A DNA stretch of 64,000 nucleotides from Aspidapion aeneum (GCA_963576565.1 OY755047.1:22017171-22081170), one strand, 5' to 3'. Counted from the stretch's first letter, positions 44,275 through 55,495 are shown. Notes: generated from the sequence alone by a model not told the origin. Made by a program: numbers and translations.

Positions 44275-45135
44275 AATGAAAAAAAAACTGAAGAGGGAGC
44301 TCTGCGTATGACCTATAATGAGTGTGTAGGGGTTTTGAAATAACATTTTTATGGGAAACGTATTTTATGATAAAACTCTTGACAGTTAGTATATAAAAGA
44401 ATTCCTTAGCGCGCATTTAAATTCTCAGTAAAAAAATGAACATCAACCCTCAAAACACGTTCCTAGATTACCTAAATATTAGTCATTTTTTTATAACTTA
44501 TTTTGTCTAGAACTGTTATCGCTTATCGAATTGAGGTTTTAAATGCGCGGTGCATTTAAGTCTCTTTTTAGAAGTTCAAAAAATATTTTTTCAAAATTTA
44601 CAAAACTCTACCCAAAAAAGGTTTATTTCAAAACCCTTACACTTAGATTTTTGCCTAGAATATTTAATATTTTTATTCCGACTGATTCGTTGCGAAGCAG
44701 AATGTCCGTTTATATTATTATTAATAATTATTTTGGAACATGTTTTGTTTAATTATGGATTATATTTTATGTTCCGGGTTTTTGATATTATTGTCTTTTA
44801 ATGGATTGCAATTATTTTATTTAAAAAACATTGTGTTAAATGTGTATGTACTTTCCGATCAAGTGAAAACGATTGATGAATATTATGAAAGTAACTAGAG
44901 GTATTAGAGTAATTCAAAAAAATTAATGGAGCGCTGATGCATCTGATAACTTTCTAGCCCATTAGCACACTCCAAGTGAACTCCACGCCATATCAACCTT
45001 GAAAATAGTTTTTGTAATACCATAAATTATTGACAAAAGTGTGTTCTACTATAATATTCCGCAAATATTAAAAAAAAATGTTTAAATTAACACATACTCG
45101 TATATTAGGTATAAAAATATAGAAGAAGGCTTATA
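44275..45135. other. Unassigned, with a partial H repeat
   Basis: 44930-45060 matches the start region of the H family (CCAAGTGAACTCC, TATCAACCTTGAAAATAG, TTCTACTATAATATTCC). No gene recognised. Confidence 0.45.
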
Positions 45136-45151
45136 CAATATGTCTTTACAG

Positions 45152-45251
45152 CAGTAGCTTTAATGGAAGACAATCTGCGCAATATTCAAAACATGGTGGA
45201 GTACATATCTCGTGAACCCAATTCTGACACAAAAGAAAAAAGGGGTTTGAG
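45152..45251 (+). CDS. Candidate downstream exon of neuropeptide F (phase problem)
   Basis: Acceptor TGTCTTTACAG precedes an open stretch reading VALMEDNLRNIQNMVEYISR then EPNSDTKEKRGL, with donor GTAATA after split codon AG. It joins 60215-60287 in frame (AG+T gives Ser), so these two exons support each other. All three tandem acceptors (AG at 45150, 45153 and 45156) leave two bases before the first codon, so the upstream exon must end with one spare base. Exon 3 at 17229 ends with none; its consensus donor would give an immediate stop (CAG TAG). Use of a second donor 4 nt downstream in exon 3 would fix the phase. It could instead belong to another transcript. Confidence 0.5.
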
Positions 45252-45270
45252 GTAATATTTTAATTTTTTT

Positions 45271-45390
45271 TATTTGTCAAACACACTGTGTTTTTTTTTT
45301 ATTACAATCTAGTCAGTAAGACTAATTAGCAATTTTGTTTTAACTTAATTTACTAGAAAAGTCAGATTTAAACTTAGGGTTCACTCAACA
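45271..45390 (-). mobile_element. Reverse copy of the 17006-17132 retroposon
   Basis: From the T-rich run through TATTTGTCAAACACACTGTG to GGGTTCACTCAACA it is the complement of 17006-17123 with very few changes. It begins 19 nt after the end of the 45152-45251 exon. I cannot find its target duplication. Confidence 0.8.
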
Positions 45391-45468
45391 GTTCTCCCCG
45401 CTTTGTTTAGTCTGTAACTCACAATTGTGTTGTGTTTATAGCATTATTTTGTTTTATGTGTAATTCAC

Positions 45469-46360
45469 TTAGTTTACTAGCTCAAACGGCTTTACTCTTT
45501 TTAGTCTTCGAACTAGCATAGTATTGTCTAGAAGCTGAATTGCTTCCACATTCACATGCCGATGGAGTCTATCTTCATGGCTTTTTGCGTACTTTTTTAT
45601 AGTCTCTGCTACAGTTTCGATTTTTAGATCTCGATGAAGGTCACTATTTCGAACGTACCAAGGTGCATTCACAATGTTTCTTAATACTTTATTTTGAAAT
45701 CTCTGTACAACTAGAATGTTTCTCTCTTTAGCACAACCTCATAGTTGAATACCATATGTCCATACTGGTTTCAGTATTTGTCTATAAAGCAGTAACTTAT
45801 TATGAATTGTTAAATTGGACTTCCTTCCAATTAGCCAGTTCATTTTTCTATACCTTATCTCAAGTTCTTCTTTTTTTTCTTAACATGTGCTTTCCAGCGC
45901 AATTTGGCATCAAGTGTCATACCTAGATATTTTGCCTGATGGAGTCTTCCTGTTTTACTCTAAAATGTCTATCAGATATGTATGATTCCAAAATATCCGA
46001 ATATTGTTTTGGCAGAAACCTTTTTAGTTTAAAATTAAGGCCTTCATGCCACACTTTGTCAAATGCTTGTGCTACATCTAGAAAAACTGCAGAACAAACT
46101 TTTCCCTCTTCTAGTGCTTTTTCTATTATATTAGTAATTCTGTGTACTTGATCTATCGTGGAATGCTTGTCTCGAAAACCAAATTGATGAGATGGAATAA
46201 TTTCTTGTCTTTCTATGATGGGTTTTATTCTTTTAAGCAATAATTTTTCATAGAGCTTGGATATAATTGGCAGCAAAGATATTGGCCTGTAAGATGACAC
46301 GTCATGGAGTGGTTTTCCCGGTTTTGGAATTTGAGGTAATATGCCGCAGTTAAAAATTGT
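45469..46360 (-). pseudogene. Jockey-clade non-LTR retrotransposon fragment
   Basis: The minus strand reads KPGKPLHDVSSYRPISLLPI and ISKLYEKLLLKRI, HQFGFRDKHSTIDQVHRI, CSAVFLDVAQAFDKVWHEGL (motif A, Asp at FLD), PKQYSDILESYISDR; then a deletion removes the YADD region; then YLGMTLDAKLRWKAHV, RYRKMNWLIG, RFQNKVLRNIVNAPWYVRNS and DLHRDLKIETV to a stop. This order is typical of Jockey elements. At least one frameshift lies around 45840-45870. Confidence 0.87.
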
Positions 46361-46730
46361 AACGCATATTACCCCAAATTGGCTTGTATGAAATACAAAA
46401 TTAAATCATCTATTAGAAAAGATAGGTATAAACGTAGTGTCCCACCAAAATAAGTTGGGTTATAAGCCATATTTTGAAATTAAATTGACTAAATCTACTT
46501 AAAACGTTATTCGCTAGTATATAGGAATATTTTTTAAATGGTACTTACCTTTAAACGGAGTTGTCTTCTCTCCAAAAACAAATTGACATGCGCGTGCTAG
46601 TTCATACTAATGTGTTAAGGAGAACACTGTTGCCAAATGTTGCCTTGAAAAAAAATATAAGACTGCGGCGTATTACCCAGCGCGGCATATTTCTCCACTT
46701 TACTCTATTTAACATTTAAAAACTTAATGA
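46361..46730. other. No recognisable gene
   Basis: Nothing recognised. Confidence 0.4.
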
Positions 46731-46734
46731 ATAT

Positions 46735-46920
46735 CGGTTCAGCGGTTTAGGTGCTATCGTATTACGGGCAGACATACACACACGGACAGACGTCACGACG
46801 ATATTGCTAAGATAAGAAGGTCAAAATACAACAAACAACACATTTTCGGCGTTAACTAAAAAAATTTTCGTCGTAAACCATACCTTTTCTAGCCATTGCG
46901 CGAGCTATTAAAGGTAATAA
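46735..46920 (+). repeat. H-family repeat, partial copy
   Basis: GGTGCTATCGTATTACGGGC, a short CACACACGGACAG tract, GACGATATTGCTAAGATAAG and the end TTCTAGCCATTGCGCGAGCT. This copy is not interrupted at the TA where the pogo-like element entered the 37470/38938 copy. Confidence 0.7.
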
Positions 46921-47550
46921 ATTAAGATACGTCTTTTGACCAATCTTAATCACGAAATAATAAAAAAATCTTACACACGTTTCGCGCAATCTGTGACTCG
47001 GTTTTTTAATTAAAAAAAACACGGAGTTTTTAGGAGTTTTAACAAAAGAAAACTTCAACGAAACTTGCTGATTTTTTAATTGTTTTCAGCATAAATTTAT
47101 GCATCTGCGTGTTGTTTTTTTTAAGGCGCTATTTATGACCGATTTTCTTTTTCTGCTAGACGGTAGACAGATTTGTTTCTCTTTAACGGCGTATCGAGGG
47201 GTGGGGGAAACGGAGGACAGCTGCACCCTTTCTTTCCAGTTTTTTTAAAATTAAACAATGAAATACAAATATTTTTTAAAATTGCCCCCCTTAAAAACAC
47301 CAGGATTTTCAGGAGGAGGGGCCAAGGAAGAAGCAAACATATTTCTTGGTTTGCGTGCGTTTTTAATAATTCTTAGGTCTGATATTTAAATTCGCAGGTG
47401 ACAAAATGCGCCGCAAATTTTTGAAATACTTAGTGTTTTTTAAAAAAAACATTAAAAAAGTGATAAATTTTGTTCAAACTCGCGGTTGATTCATTGGCAT
47501 TTTCTTCCCTTCATCTAAAAAAAAGTTTCATGTCAGGGTGGGAGGGGATT
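46921..47550. other. No recognisable gene
   Basis: A C-rich/G-rich stretch near 47195-47320 with overlapping frames on both strands; nothing recognised. Confidence 0.4.
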
Positions 47551-47559
47551 CCGGGTCCC

Positions 47560-48330
47560 TCTGACTCAACTCGTTGGCATGGAGAATTCAAGCATGGACG
47601 GATTAGCCTTAGCGACGATCCAAGGCATGTGCACCAAAAACGGCTCACCCAGGAAAACATCGTTGCTGTGCGCATACTCCTTGCTCATCGCGGAAGAGCG
47701 ACATGTGACATATCGTGATATTGAGGCTTCATTGGGTATTTCAAAGACCTCAAATCAAGAAATTTTGTTTGAATTTCCCGCTCGATACCGCATCTATTAA
47801 CCAAAGAACAGACAAAAGCTAGGGTCAATCGGTGTCAGAAAACTCTAGACCGCTTTGAGGCAAAAAACGTGTATAGCATTGTCAGTGGTGATGAATCTTG
47901 GATCTACTCATATGAACCCTAAAATAAGCCTCAGTCGTCTGTTTCGGTTCTCGAAGTGTATCCAAAAAAAGGGTCGCGACATTTGTCTCAAAAGCAGGTC
48001 ATGTAGCAACAATTCTTCTGGAAGATCAAAGTTCTTCTGGAAGATCAAAGGAGTGTTACTGCCGACTGGTACATACATCAGCGTTTTTTTGTCGAAACTC
48101 ATCGCTGAGATTGGAAAAACAAACCCCAAACGACGAATCATCCGCCACCAAGACAATGCAAAATCCCACAAAGCACAAAAAACCATTGAATTTGAATCAT
48201 CCTCCATACAGTCCCGACCGAAGTCCCAACGATTCCTATACTTTTCCGAAAATCAAGAATGGACTGCGTGGTCAAAGATTCCAGTCGCCAGAGGAAGCAG
48301 TCGACGCCATTTAGTCTTCTTAACTCTTTA
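47560..48330 (+). pseudogene. Mariner transposase pseudogene (DD34D, irritans-like)
   Basis: Shifting between frames it reads RLTQENIVAVRILL, RHVTYRDIEASLGISK (helix-turn-helix), LTKEQTKARVNRCQK-like, SGDESWIYSYEP (first Asp: GDESW), FCRNSSLRLEKQ-like, RRIIRHQDNAKSHKAQKT (second Asp: HQDNA), then HPPYSPDRSPNDSYTFPKIK (third Asp: PND) and NGLRGQRFQSPEEAVDAI. A duplicated piece near 48020-48045 (TTCTTCTGGAAGATCAAAG twice), frameshifts and stops kill it. Confidence 0.85.
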
Positions 48331-48525
48331 AACAGGGTTATTTATTATTATGATTATTTATTTTTTAAAGTCGTATCTCCGCCGAATGTACGAATTTTTC
48401 CATTGCTTGAGCGATTGTAAATTGGAATTTAGTCATGGGCCTACGCAAAGAGCCAGGAAGGGGGCATTTGCCCACCCCTTAATGTTGAATATAATTTATT
48501 AATTTACTTATTAACAAAACAACAT
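48331..48525. other. Probable 3' flank of the mariner copy
   Basis: Contains ATGTACGAATTTTTCCATTG and short AT-rich sequence; the terminal repeats were not located with confidence. Confidence 0.35.
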
Positions 48526-48531
48526 AATAAT

Positions 48532-48670
48532 TAGTGGCGCACCCAGGAATATGTCTTGGGAGGGGCCCGAGGCCTCTTGGGGGGGGGGGAGGGGCCCGAA
48601 GCCTCATGATGCCGAATTTTAAGCTATTTTTTGTGTTTCTTCATAAAATACTCCCCTGGGTACGCTCATG
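48532..48670. mobile_element. hAT-like MITE, ~140 bp, decayed
   Basis: The left end TAGTGGCGCACCCAGG is complemented by CCTGGGTACGCTCATG at the right. The GGGAGGGGCCCGAGGCCTC core occurs twice. It resembles the 63301-63456 and 33510-33734 elements in layout. Confidence 0.6.
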
Positions 48671-49425
48671 TAATAATAATAACTACAATTATATATAATA
48701 GATACACTTATTCCTAACTTTATTTTACTTTTTATGATCTCATAATGTATTCAGGCAGAAGTGAAAATTTAATCTATACGCACGCAATTAGAGAAGAGCT
48801 ATATGGACTTTATCCCCCCCCCCCAAGTTAAAATTGGCTTTTCCAAACGAAATTAGCATACTTTATCAAAGGCGTACTGGCAAGCCCGTGAAAATTTCCA
48901 ACCAACCAAAACTTTTGCATTTTGTACCTTTTTTGTTGTTCTTCATTTAATTCTTGAACTGTTTTTTTTTAACATTGCCATTTATTCCGAAAACGACTAT
49001 TTAATCCTTAAATATTTTATTTTTTAATTTTTATTTTATCCGGCGCCATTTTTTTCAAAAAGCTTGTAATTTTTTTTCATTTTACCTACAATTTATTTTA
49101 TGCAGCCCGTTCTTTTCCGTAAAGTACCAAATTTTTTTAAAATTGTAATTTTTCGGAAAATTTTTGCTGCCATATATTTCTTAAATTATTAAAATTTTCC
49201 AAAATTTTTTTCACCGAAAAGTATTTAATTTTTCTAAAATTTTCGTCGCCATGCCATTTTCTTTTCGGTGTTTGTACAAATGATTTGTACTTACTTAATA
49301 ATGTTCGTTTTTTTGTTTTGGTTTGGTTTTGTTTGTTTATTTCAATAAATAATTTTTTTATATTACCTTACGCCCATGAATTTAGTCCTGCTCCTTCATT
49401 CACGTCGGTAAGGACCGGATTAATA
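48671..49425. other. No recognisable gene
   Basis: AT-rich with repeated AAAATTTTTT and AAATTTTCCAAAATT phrases between 49130 and 49250; nothing recognised. Confidence 0.4.
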
Positions 49426-49429
49426 AAAA

Positions 49430-49835
49430 ATAAATGGATCCCTGACGGATCTGACACCTGCCTAGCTATCCTATTACCACACTTCAAGTGAACTCCTTGA
49501 TATATCAGGCTTGGAAACAGTTTTTTGTAAATATCCCAAATAATCCCAATAAAAAAATGTGTCCTACTATATTCCGAAAACGGCATATTGATGCGATGCT
49601 CCGTTAAAAAGTTAGCATTTTTAAAAAATTTTAATTGTCAAAAAACTGTCAATAAGCATTAATGGATTTTAACCAAAATCTAATCAGCTTGTTGCAGTGT
49701 CGAGCACTATTTTACCTGCAAATTTTATGAAAATTGGTTTAGCGGTTTAGGAGCTATCGTGTTACGGAAAGACATACACACACACACCTACACACCCGCA
49801 CACACACACCTACACACACACCTACACACACACAC

Positions 49836-49882
<47 letters not shown>

Positions 49883-49990
49883 GACATCTAGACGATATGG
49901 CCAAAAAAGGTCAAAATACATCTATTATCTAAAAAAAAAATTTTTCGTCGAAAATAATACTTTCTCTAGCCATTGCTGCGCGGGCTAGAA
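49430..49990 (+). repeat. H-family repeat, longest copy, with (CA)n tract
   Basis: Runs from TGGATCCCTGACGGATCTG through GTTAGCATTTTTAAAAAATT, GGAGCTATCGTGTTACGG, a long CA tract (49775-49878, interrupted by CCTACA and CCGCA), GACGATATGGCC and TCTAGCCATTGCTGCGCGGG to CTAG. It defines the family in this window. Confidence 0.75.
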
Positions 49991-49999
49991 CTATGTAAA

Positions 50000-50215
50000 A
50001 ATTCAAAAAAATCGGTGATTCCAGATTTTTCGAACACACCGTCTTGCAGAAGCGATTAAGTAACATTTTTCAAGAGAAAAATTAAATAAATGCGGCCATT
50101 AATGGCAATAATGAATGACAAAGTCGTTAAAGATTTATAGGTCCCTATTATTCTTCTGCTGATTTTATATTGCTACTCGACGTTTAATTGCACATTTATT
50201 GTGCACACCCTCTGA
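50000..50215. other. No recognisable gene
   Basis: Nothing recognised. Confidence 0.35.
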
Positions 50216-50222
50216 TCCTTGA

Positions 50223-50498
50223 CAGTGGCGGATCTAGGATGTCCGGAAAAAAGGGGCCAAGGAGGCAGCGAAAAAAAAATTGCGGTTCTTAATAATTTTG
50301 AGCTCTGAAAATTGACATACCATTTGAACAAAAATTTTTGGAAAATAAAATAATTTTTGTGTAAAAGTTTTATAAAATTAAATTTTTGTGAAAAAAATTA
50401 AAAAATGTTTAATTTTGTAAAAGTTGAGGTTTATGTATTGGTAAATGTTTAACTAGAAATAAAATCATAAGCTTTATTTCTCCCTGGATCCGCCACTG
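50223..50498. mobile_element. hAT-like MITE, 276 bp
   Basis: Ends CAGTGGCGGATCTAGGA and, in complement, CAGTGGCGGATCCAGGGA. The flanking octamers (ATCCTTGA and TTTTTTGA) agree only in part. No ORF. Confidence 0.75.
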
Positions 50499-50499
50499 T

Positions 50500-51525
50500 T
50501 TTTTGAAGGAGTTGATGGGGGGTAATTCAGTTTAAAGTTAAAAAATTCAAATGCAAAAGATGCAGCTTAATTAGAAGGTATTAGGGACTTTTTGGGTCGC
50601 GTATTTTATTGTTATTACTGAGTCTGCGCATTAGCAGCTTCTCGCTCCTTTTTTGATATTTACGGTAATGACGTCCGGTACTACGGTGGCCATCCTTTAA
50701 TGTTACGGTTATTTTTTAAGGTTAGTTTTGTATTGTTTTTTAATGCAGTCGAATTTTTTACTAAAATTCGATAGCTTAGTTTGTAAAAAGCCATAAATAT
50801 AATAAAAATAAAGAAACAACTATAAATTAAAGGACTGTGAAACTACTAAATTAACATTGGGGTTATATTTGTCTTTAGTAATCCAAAATCTATCTTTTTT
50901 GCCCTGAATGTTACCGTTATTTTTAGTAACAATAACGGTAACAGCGGTAAAATTTTCTATTATTCTTTTACCGCTAGTTAAGATAAAAAATTAAGCAATA
51001 AATGTTAATAATAACAAAAATGACAAAAACGGGTCAAGGCTCCTTTTCATTATAGTTTTGTAACCCCCACCCTCAAATCATTACGACTACGCCTCTACTT
51101 TTACATAAAATAATGATAATATTCACAAGTATTACATACACCATATCTGTTGATAATGCGTTTAAAATTGCAGCAATTTTATCCCATCCTGTTTATTACA
51201 CGGTGTAGGTATATCTGAGGGCACGGCAGTGCCCGGCCAAGTTCGCGGCGTAAACTGCTGTACCATCTTTTCTTGACACATTTCAGCCTATATTTGACCT
51301 ATCTAAAACTCTACTTTGGAATGAGCTACGAAACTCAAACTTTGCACAGTCATAGATCTTCATAGAGTTAACAACCCCTGCAAGTCCTTTCATGGACTTC
51401 CATAAAGTAGTAAAATAGTTACAAAATTTCAAAAAACGTCGAAATTGCCACTTACTCACTCACTCATGTGTAGATCATCAAAATTTTACTGTACTTCCAG
51501 ACATGCTACAAAGTTGAAGAAATTA
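50500..51525. other. No recognisable gene
   Basis: Contains TTACCGTTATT/AATAACGGTAA phrases near 50700-50960 in both orientations; from about 51290 the sequence belongs to an unclassified repeat running into the tandem block that follows. No gene recognised. Confidence 0.4.
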
Positions 51526-51535
51526 TGACCAAACC

Positions 51536-52010
51536 TTTGTAAAAGTAACATTGTCCACTTCCAGCCACTTCCAGAAGAGCTAGAGTGCTGAACTTGGGCA
51601 GAATGATAGGAAATATGATAAAACTATAGGAAAAAATTTAAAAATAACATAATTTTAATTTACTGCCCTCCCCCATAAATGTAACGTTATGAAAAAGTAA
51701 CATTGTTCAGTTCCAGGAACGCTAGAGAGCTGAGCCGATAGGAACTATTATAAAACTAAAGAAAAAAAATTAAGAATCCCAAACTTTTAATGAACTTCCC
51801 TCGCTAGAGAGCTGAGCTTTGGAAGACTGATAGGAACTATGATAAAACTATAGGAAAAAATTTAAAAATACCATAATTTTAATTTACTGCCCTCCCCCAT
51901 AAATGTAAAGTTATGAAAAAGTAACATTGTTCAGTTCCAGGAACGCTAGAGAGCTGAGCTTCGAAATACTGATATGAACTATGATAAAAGCATGGGAAAT
52001 AATGTAAAAA
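51536..52010. repeat. Tandem repeat, ~100-220-bp units, about four copies
   Basis: The phrases AACATTG-TCA-GTTCCAGGAACGCTAGAGAGCTGAG, GATAGGAACTATGATAAAAC and CTGCCCTCCCCCATAAATGTAA recur in order at about 51540, 51690, 51795 and 51893. The units differ in length by internal deletions. Confidence 0.75.
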
Positions 52011-52169
52011 CCTTAAAATTATTAATAAGGCATTACAAAAGTTTTGAACAATATTCCGCATATTTTACTACTTTACAACCTAAATATTATCCAAAGCCAT
52101 TAAAAAAGGAGTGAAATCATAACAAAAACATTTCATGTAAAAAAACCAAGTACGCGAAAATGGTATTCC

Positions 52170-52435
52170 GTAAAAAAATTGAGATAAAAGTAAAGCCAAG
52201 TTCTCCAGTACAAATTTCAAAATGAATGGATCTTACAAGTTTGGCAATGTTTTTCTAAGCTTGGCTATTACGGCTTAATGACTCTTAGGTACAGTGCTAA
52301 ACTGAATATAAAGAAGTTTGGCTGTTATAGCAAAGTTTAAAAAAACATTTCCAAACTAGTAAGAACCTTTTATTTTGAAATTTGTACTAGAGAACTTGGC
52401 TTTACTTTTATCTCAATTCTTTTTATGAATAGCAT
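52170..52435. mobile_element. Inverted-repeat MITE, ~265 bp
   Basis: Arms of about 90 nt: TTGAGATAAAAGTAAAGCCA, AGTTCTCCAGTACAAATTTC at the left and their complements at 52377-52425. The centre carries two TTTGGC/GCTTGGC motifs. No clear duplication. Confidence 0.7.
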
Positions 52436-52790
52436 TGTGTTATGATCTTATGATTATATTTTAGGCTACATAATAGTGTATAAGGTATATTAATAGTTAT
52501 TTTTTGTTTTAAATTAACCAAGTGTAAACTTTTTAAATTGAAAGAACATGAAAATAATTAACAGCAAAATAATTAGAAAAGTAAATTTTAAAAGTTATGT
52601 TTGATTTTTTAATTAACCACCGTTATAACGATTTGTTTTTAATTTAGTTTCTATATGCAGACTACACATGTACGCCTATTACAATCATTTTTAACTAACA
52701 CATTTTTTGATACCAGACTTTTTAAATTACCGGTGTATTTTTTTCTGTCAAATTTGATCATTTATACAGGGTGTCTCTAAAAGGTTTGTA

Positions 52791-53945
52791 CAGGGTGATT
52801 TTTTATTATTGCAAGATCGCTATAACTCGGTTATTATTGGGAGTAGAAAGTTCAAGCAAAAACTATTCGGTTTGGTATATTATGGCCACTTTAGGCCCAC
52901 CATTAGTAATTTTTTATAGGTTATAATATACAGGGGGCGACAATCAGATCAATTTTTTTAAAGGGAACATCCTATATATTTTTGTATTTTTAAGTTCCGC
53001 AAAAAATTAGCTTTACAGATATATGTAACACTATGGCTCTATCTTTGTTAGTTTTCGAGATATTGACGATTGAAAATTTTTTGGATGACTTGCCACTAAA
53101 TCAAAGAAGAAGATTGATTTTTCAGCAGGATGGGGCTCTTCCTCATAATGTTCATGAGGTTCGAGAATTCTTAAATAATAATTTTAATGAATGGGTTGGG
53201 AAAAACGGCACAATACGCTGGCCACCCAACAGTTTTGATTTAACTCCTTTAGACATTTTTTTATGGGGTCACCTTAAAGATAAAGTATACAGATTAGACG
53301 CGAGGAATACTCGAGAGCTCACAGAATTAATATCACTGTCTGTCAATGAGCTTAATGAAAATATTTCTAATTTAATAACCAGAACAATAAATAATTTAAG
53401 AGACCGGTTTCAAAAATGTATTGAAGTCAATGGTGATAGGTTTGAACATTTGTTACGTTAATTTTTATTTATTTATGGATTTAAAACAATTAAAACATTT
53501 AAACAATTGTCGTCTTTTGATTTTAAATTTCTATGAAAATTGACAAAGATGATTATTTATATTTATCAAACTCAGTAAATATTGTTTCAGTTTGTTATTT
53601 AGAGTCTATACGTTAAATACTCCGCACCGTATACCTATTTAAAATTTGCTAATTTTCGGAATTTCAATCGTCAATATCTCGAAAACTAACAAAGATAGAG
53701 CCATAGTGTTACATATATCTGTAAAGCTAATTTTTTGCGAAACTTAAAAATACAAAAATATATGGGGTGTTCCCTTTAAAAAAATTGATCTGATTGTCGC
53801 CCCCTGTATATTATAACCTATAAAAAATACTAATGGTGGGTCTAAAGTGGCCATAACTTACCAAACCGAATAGTTTTTGTTTGAACTTTCTACTCCCAAT
53901 AATAACCGAGTTATAGCGATCTTGCAATTATAAAAAATCACCCTG
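52791..53945. mobile_element. Tc1/mariner-superfamily element with long inverted arms
   Basis: 1155 bp, TA on both sides (52789-52790, 53946-53947). The ends CAGGGTGATTTTTTATTATT and the complement AAAAATCACCCTG continue into arms of about 280-300 nt. Between the arms lies the C-terminal part of a transposase (53033-53461). It is a deletion derivative of a larger autonomous element. Confidence 0.87.
53033..53461 (+). pseudogene. Tc1/mariner-superfamily transposase, C-terminal part
   Basis: An open frame of 142 codons. The recognisable protein starts FLDDLPLNQRRRLIFQQDGA (second catalytic Asp in QQDGA), continues HNVHEVREFLNNNFNEWVGK, IRWPPNSFDLTPLDIFLWGH (third Asp in PLD) and LKDKVY, and ends with a helical tail. 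I count 40 residues between the two Asp, wider than the 34 of classical mariner and close to the DD41D group. The N-terminal DNA-binding domain and first Asp are absent; the first ~18 codons are inverted-arm sequence. Confidence 0.85.
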
Positions 53946-54539
53946 TACAAAATCTTAGCACATATTCCTGAGGTCAAAATAAGTCGATTTAAAGCAACTT
54001 ACCTTAATCCGAAATTGCTCCGTTTCAGAGATACAGGGTGGTTAATTTGCGAAACCTAAATATGGACACTTTTTCACTATGGCCGTAGGGGGCGCTTCAC
54101 AATATTCTTTTTATGGTTTAAAATGACTATAACTTTTTGGTTTTCACTTTTTTTGTTAACAAAATATTTTCCTGAATCTTTTTAAGCCAAAAAGGTACTC
54201 CTGTTAACATGCGCTAAAGTAAGTCGTTTTCCAGATATTTCCGTTTTTAGTGTTCGATGCCGCAACGGAATCTGAAATTATTTTGAATAAATATTTCACT
54301 AGAGTGTTTGACACTGGCAAATGTCATAGCAACGGCCAGTTTTCTACCGACTATTGTTCTCAAAGCTTCATCATTCATGTTTTAATAAAATCGATTTTGT
54401 TTTTAAATTCACCCTGTATCTTTGAAACGAAGCAATTTTGGACTAAGGTAAGTGGCTTTAAATCGACTTATTTTGACCTCAGGAATATGTGTTTAGATTT
54501 TGTACAGACCTTTTAGAGACACCCTGTATAATATATTAG

Positions 54540-55290
54540 AACAAGGAATGTTTTTAAATTTGTATACCTACAGACAGACATAGGGTTCACTATTATTTTG
54601 GTTTGGTTCAAACTGGTTTTTCTAGTTTCAAATGGGAATACTTTTTATTTTGAGGTTGTAAAAAAATTCTAAACATTAAAAAAAAATACTTTTCTTAGCA
54701 AAAGTTCAGCTATCATTGCAGCTAACTGCAGTTTTATTCTGTCAATTTTTAAAAATACACTTTGCCCTCGATTTGCTTTAACTAAATTTTGGAAAAATTG
54801 CAACCGTTTAAAAGACTAAAAGTTAATTTTCCTTTCCTTTTAACTTAAAAGCAGGAAAAATCTAAAAGCCAAACAAAATTCTCTTACATAATGAATCGTT
54901 CTGAAGAATTTTAAATTTTGCTTTACTTGAAAAATCCTGCTAGATATACTTACTCCTTTTCCTTAAAAGTATGGTTGCATATTTCATGTTCACATCAATG
55001 ACGTGGGTAGGGCGTAGGAAACTGACTGATGATTCATATGTGAGTGGGCTTAGCAGTTCGTCCACTGCGAACACCAGTGTGTTATTGGGGCTCATTTTTG
55101 AGTAGTATCTCATCATTGTGCCTTTCAAAAAGGGTAGCTATCAGTTTGGATGAGACACTGTTCAGATCTTTTGAATCAACTTGAGATTTAACAAAATTGT
55201 TCTCGCTAGAATGTGCAATAGTCGGGAATTGTACATCCTCCAGCAGAGTCTACATTCGGTCACTTCTGTTAGTCCCGTTCTGTGCATGGG
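54540..55290. other. No recognisable gene
   Basis: AT-rich; the 62-codon minus-strand frame at 54940-55128 has no recognisable motif. Confidence 0.4.
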
Positions 55291-55298
55291 TACTCTTA

Positions 55299-55440
55299 GG
55301 GCCGGTGTCTCAATAGAGGGTTAACCCTGACCTGTAGGTTAAAAAAGGAGATGACTGATATATTTAACACATGCTAAAAAAAGACAGCTATCAAAGATAA
55401 CCCACGGGTCAGGGCTAACCCTCTATTGAAAAACCGGTCT
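55299..55440. mobile_element. PIF/Harbinger-type MITE, 142 bp
   Basis: TTA lies directly on both sides (55296-55298, 55441-55443). The ends GGGCCGGTGTCTCAATAG and, in complement, GACCGGTTTTTCAATAG lead into GAGGGTTAACCCTGACC on both arms. A 3-bp TTA duplication fits PIF/Harbinger. Confidence 0.78.
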
Positions 55441-55495
55441 TTAGTCGGCATTGACAAGTCCAGTCAGTTATACGGATCTCATATCTGGTCCAAAG

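Larger units (their letters stand above)
52767..54526. mobile_element. Mariner-type MITE, family M2, interrupted copy
   Basis: TA (52765-52766), then CAGGGTGTCTCTAAAAGG; the right end CCTTTTAGAGACACCCTG is followed by TA (54527-54528). It matches the copies at 26161 and 57131-57823. A second mariner-type element (52791-53945) entered at the TA in GGTTTG-TA-CAAAATC near its left end. Confidence 0.85.

Noticed and set aside
17006..45390. A 28-kb Maverick-type element with 118-bp terminal inverted repeats
   Set aside because: The left arm has its own 14-bp target duplication and A-rich tail, so the arms are separate short retroposon copies; NPF exon 3 lies between them.
47908..48207. 99-codon minus-strand frame
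   Set aside because: Antisense shadow of the mariner transposase pseudogene.
49775..49880. CA/CCTACA tract as a CRISPR-like or regulatory array
   Set aside because: It is a simple (CA)n microsatellite inside an H-family repeat.
54250..54516. 88-codon open frame
   Set aside because: Lies wholly inside the right part of the M2 MITE, which is non-coding in its other copies.
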